13,596 bases of DNA from Nitronereus sp964503895 (lineage in GTDB: Bacteria > Nitrospirota > Nitrospiria > Nitrospirales > UBA8639), in the NCBI GenBank assembly GCA_964503895.1, contig CAZDCF010000028.1, positions 1 to 13,596 of the forward strand, given 5' to 3'. Positions 13,580 through 13,596 of this stretch are shown here, in pieces (the stretch's first letter is position 1; each line of letters begins with the position of its first letter). The translations under genes were made by a program, and so were the position numbers. The notes under the pieces are model-generated. The model saw only the letters and a list, made by a program, of their open reading frames with translations. It did no database searches and was not told where the DNA came from.

Positions 13580-13596
13580 TGGTGCCGAAGCCGGGA
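13580..13596 (-). tRNA. 3' end of a tRNA, probably tRNA-Leu (cut by window edge)
   Basis: Reading the minus strand, the final bases are T, CCCGG, CTTCGGC, A, CCA. This matches the end of a tRNA: one T-loop base, the five-base 3' strand of the T stem, the seven-base 3' strand of the acceptor stem, discriminator A and an encoded CCA. A partner acceptor 5' strand GCCGAAG is typical of bacterial tRNA-Leu, which also carries A73, but the anticodon lies outside the window, so identity is a guess. It is transcribed toward ccmI. Confidence 0.78.

Noticed and set aside
13558..13596. Start of a plus-strand coding region (ATG GGA AAG ...) at the right edge
   Set aside because: The same bases form the complement of a tRNA 3' end with CCA, a far better explanation.
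1..13596. Mobile elements, CRISPR arrays, defence genes or phage genes
   Set aside because: No transposase, integrase, terminal inverted repeats, regular spaced repeats or defence-like proteins were seen; gene content is core metabolism and cytochrome c maturation.

Overview
The window is ordinary chromosomal DNA of a Gram-negative, cytochrome c-producing bacterium, at moderate G+C by eye. The evidence is a BamD-type outer-membrane assembly lipoprotein, a complete System I (Ccm) cytochrome c maturation operon, and bacterial smc, ispH and fabH genes. The phylum cannot be fixed from this sequence. The operon order and a CcmA of the 'LYDDL' type would fit Nitrospirota, Nitrospinota or deltaproteobacterial-type lineages, but that is a weak inference. 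Most genes have no recognisable Shine-Dalgarno sequence.

Layout. Positions 1-3312 hold three minus-strand housekeeping genes: the N-terminal third of smc (cut by the window edge), ispH (last step of the MEP isoprenoid pathway) and fabH (initiation of fatty acid synthesis). A divergent spacer leads to a plus-strand bamD-like lipoprotein gene (3484-4491) whose C-terminal tail carries a duplicated Cys/Trp motif. It converges on a minus-strand pair, tlpA/resA-like then ccdA (5973-4662), which moves reducing power across the inner membrane.

From 6342 to 13350, divergent from that pair, runs an uninterrupted plus-strand ccm operon: ccmA, ccmB, ccmC, a ccmE-like/ccmD-like fusion, ccmE, ccmF, ccmG, ccmH, ccmI. 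CcmABC and the CcmD-like tail would load heme onto the CcmE histidine. CcmF, CcmH and CcmI would ligate it to apocytochrome c. CcmG, CcdA and the TlpA-like lipoprotein would keep the CXXCH cysteines reduced. The two transcription units share a 368-bp AT-rich spacer with back-to-back promoter candidates and an inverted repeat between them. The last 17 bases are the 3' end of a minus-strand tRNA, probably tRNA-Leu, with an encoded CCA.

I found no mobile element, CRISPR array, defence island or wholly new system. The most unusual items are a His-less CcmE paralogue fused to a CcmD-like membrane tail, and the repeated C-x-x-G-x-W-C-E tail of the BamD-like protein.
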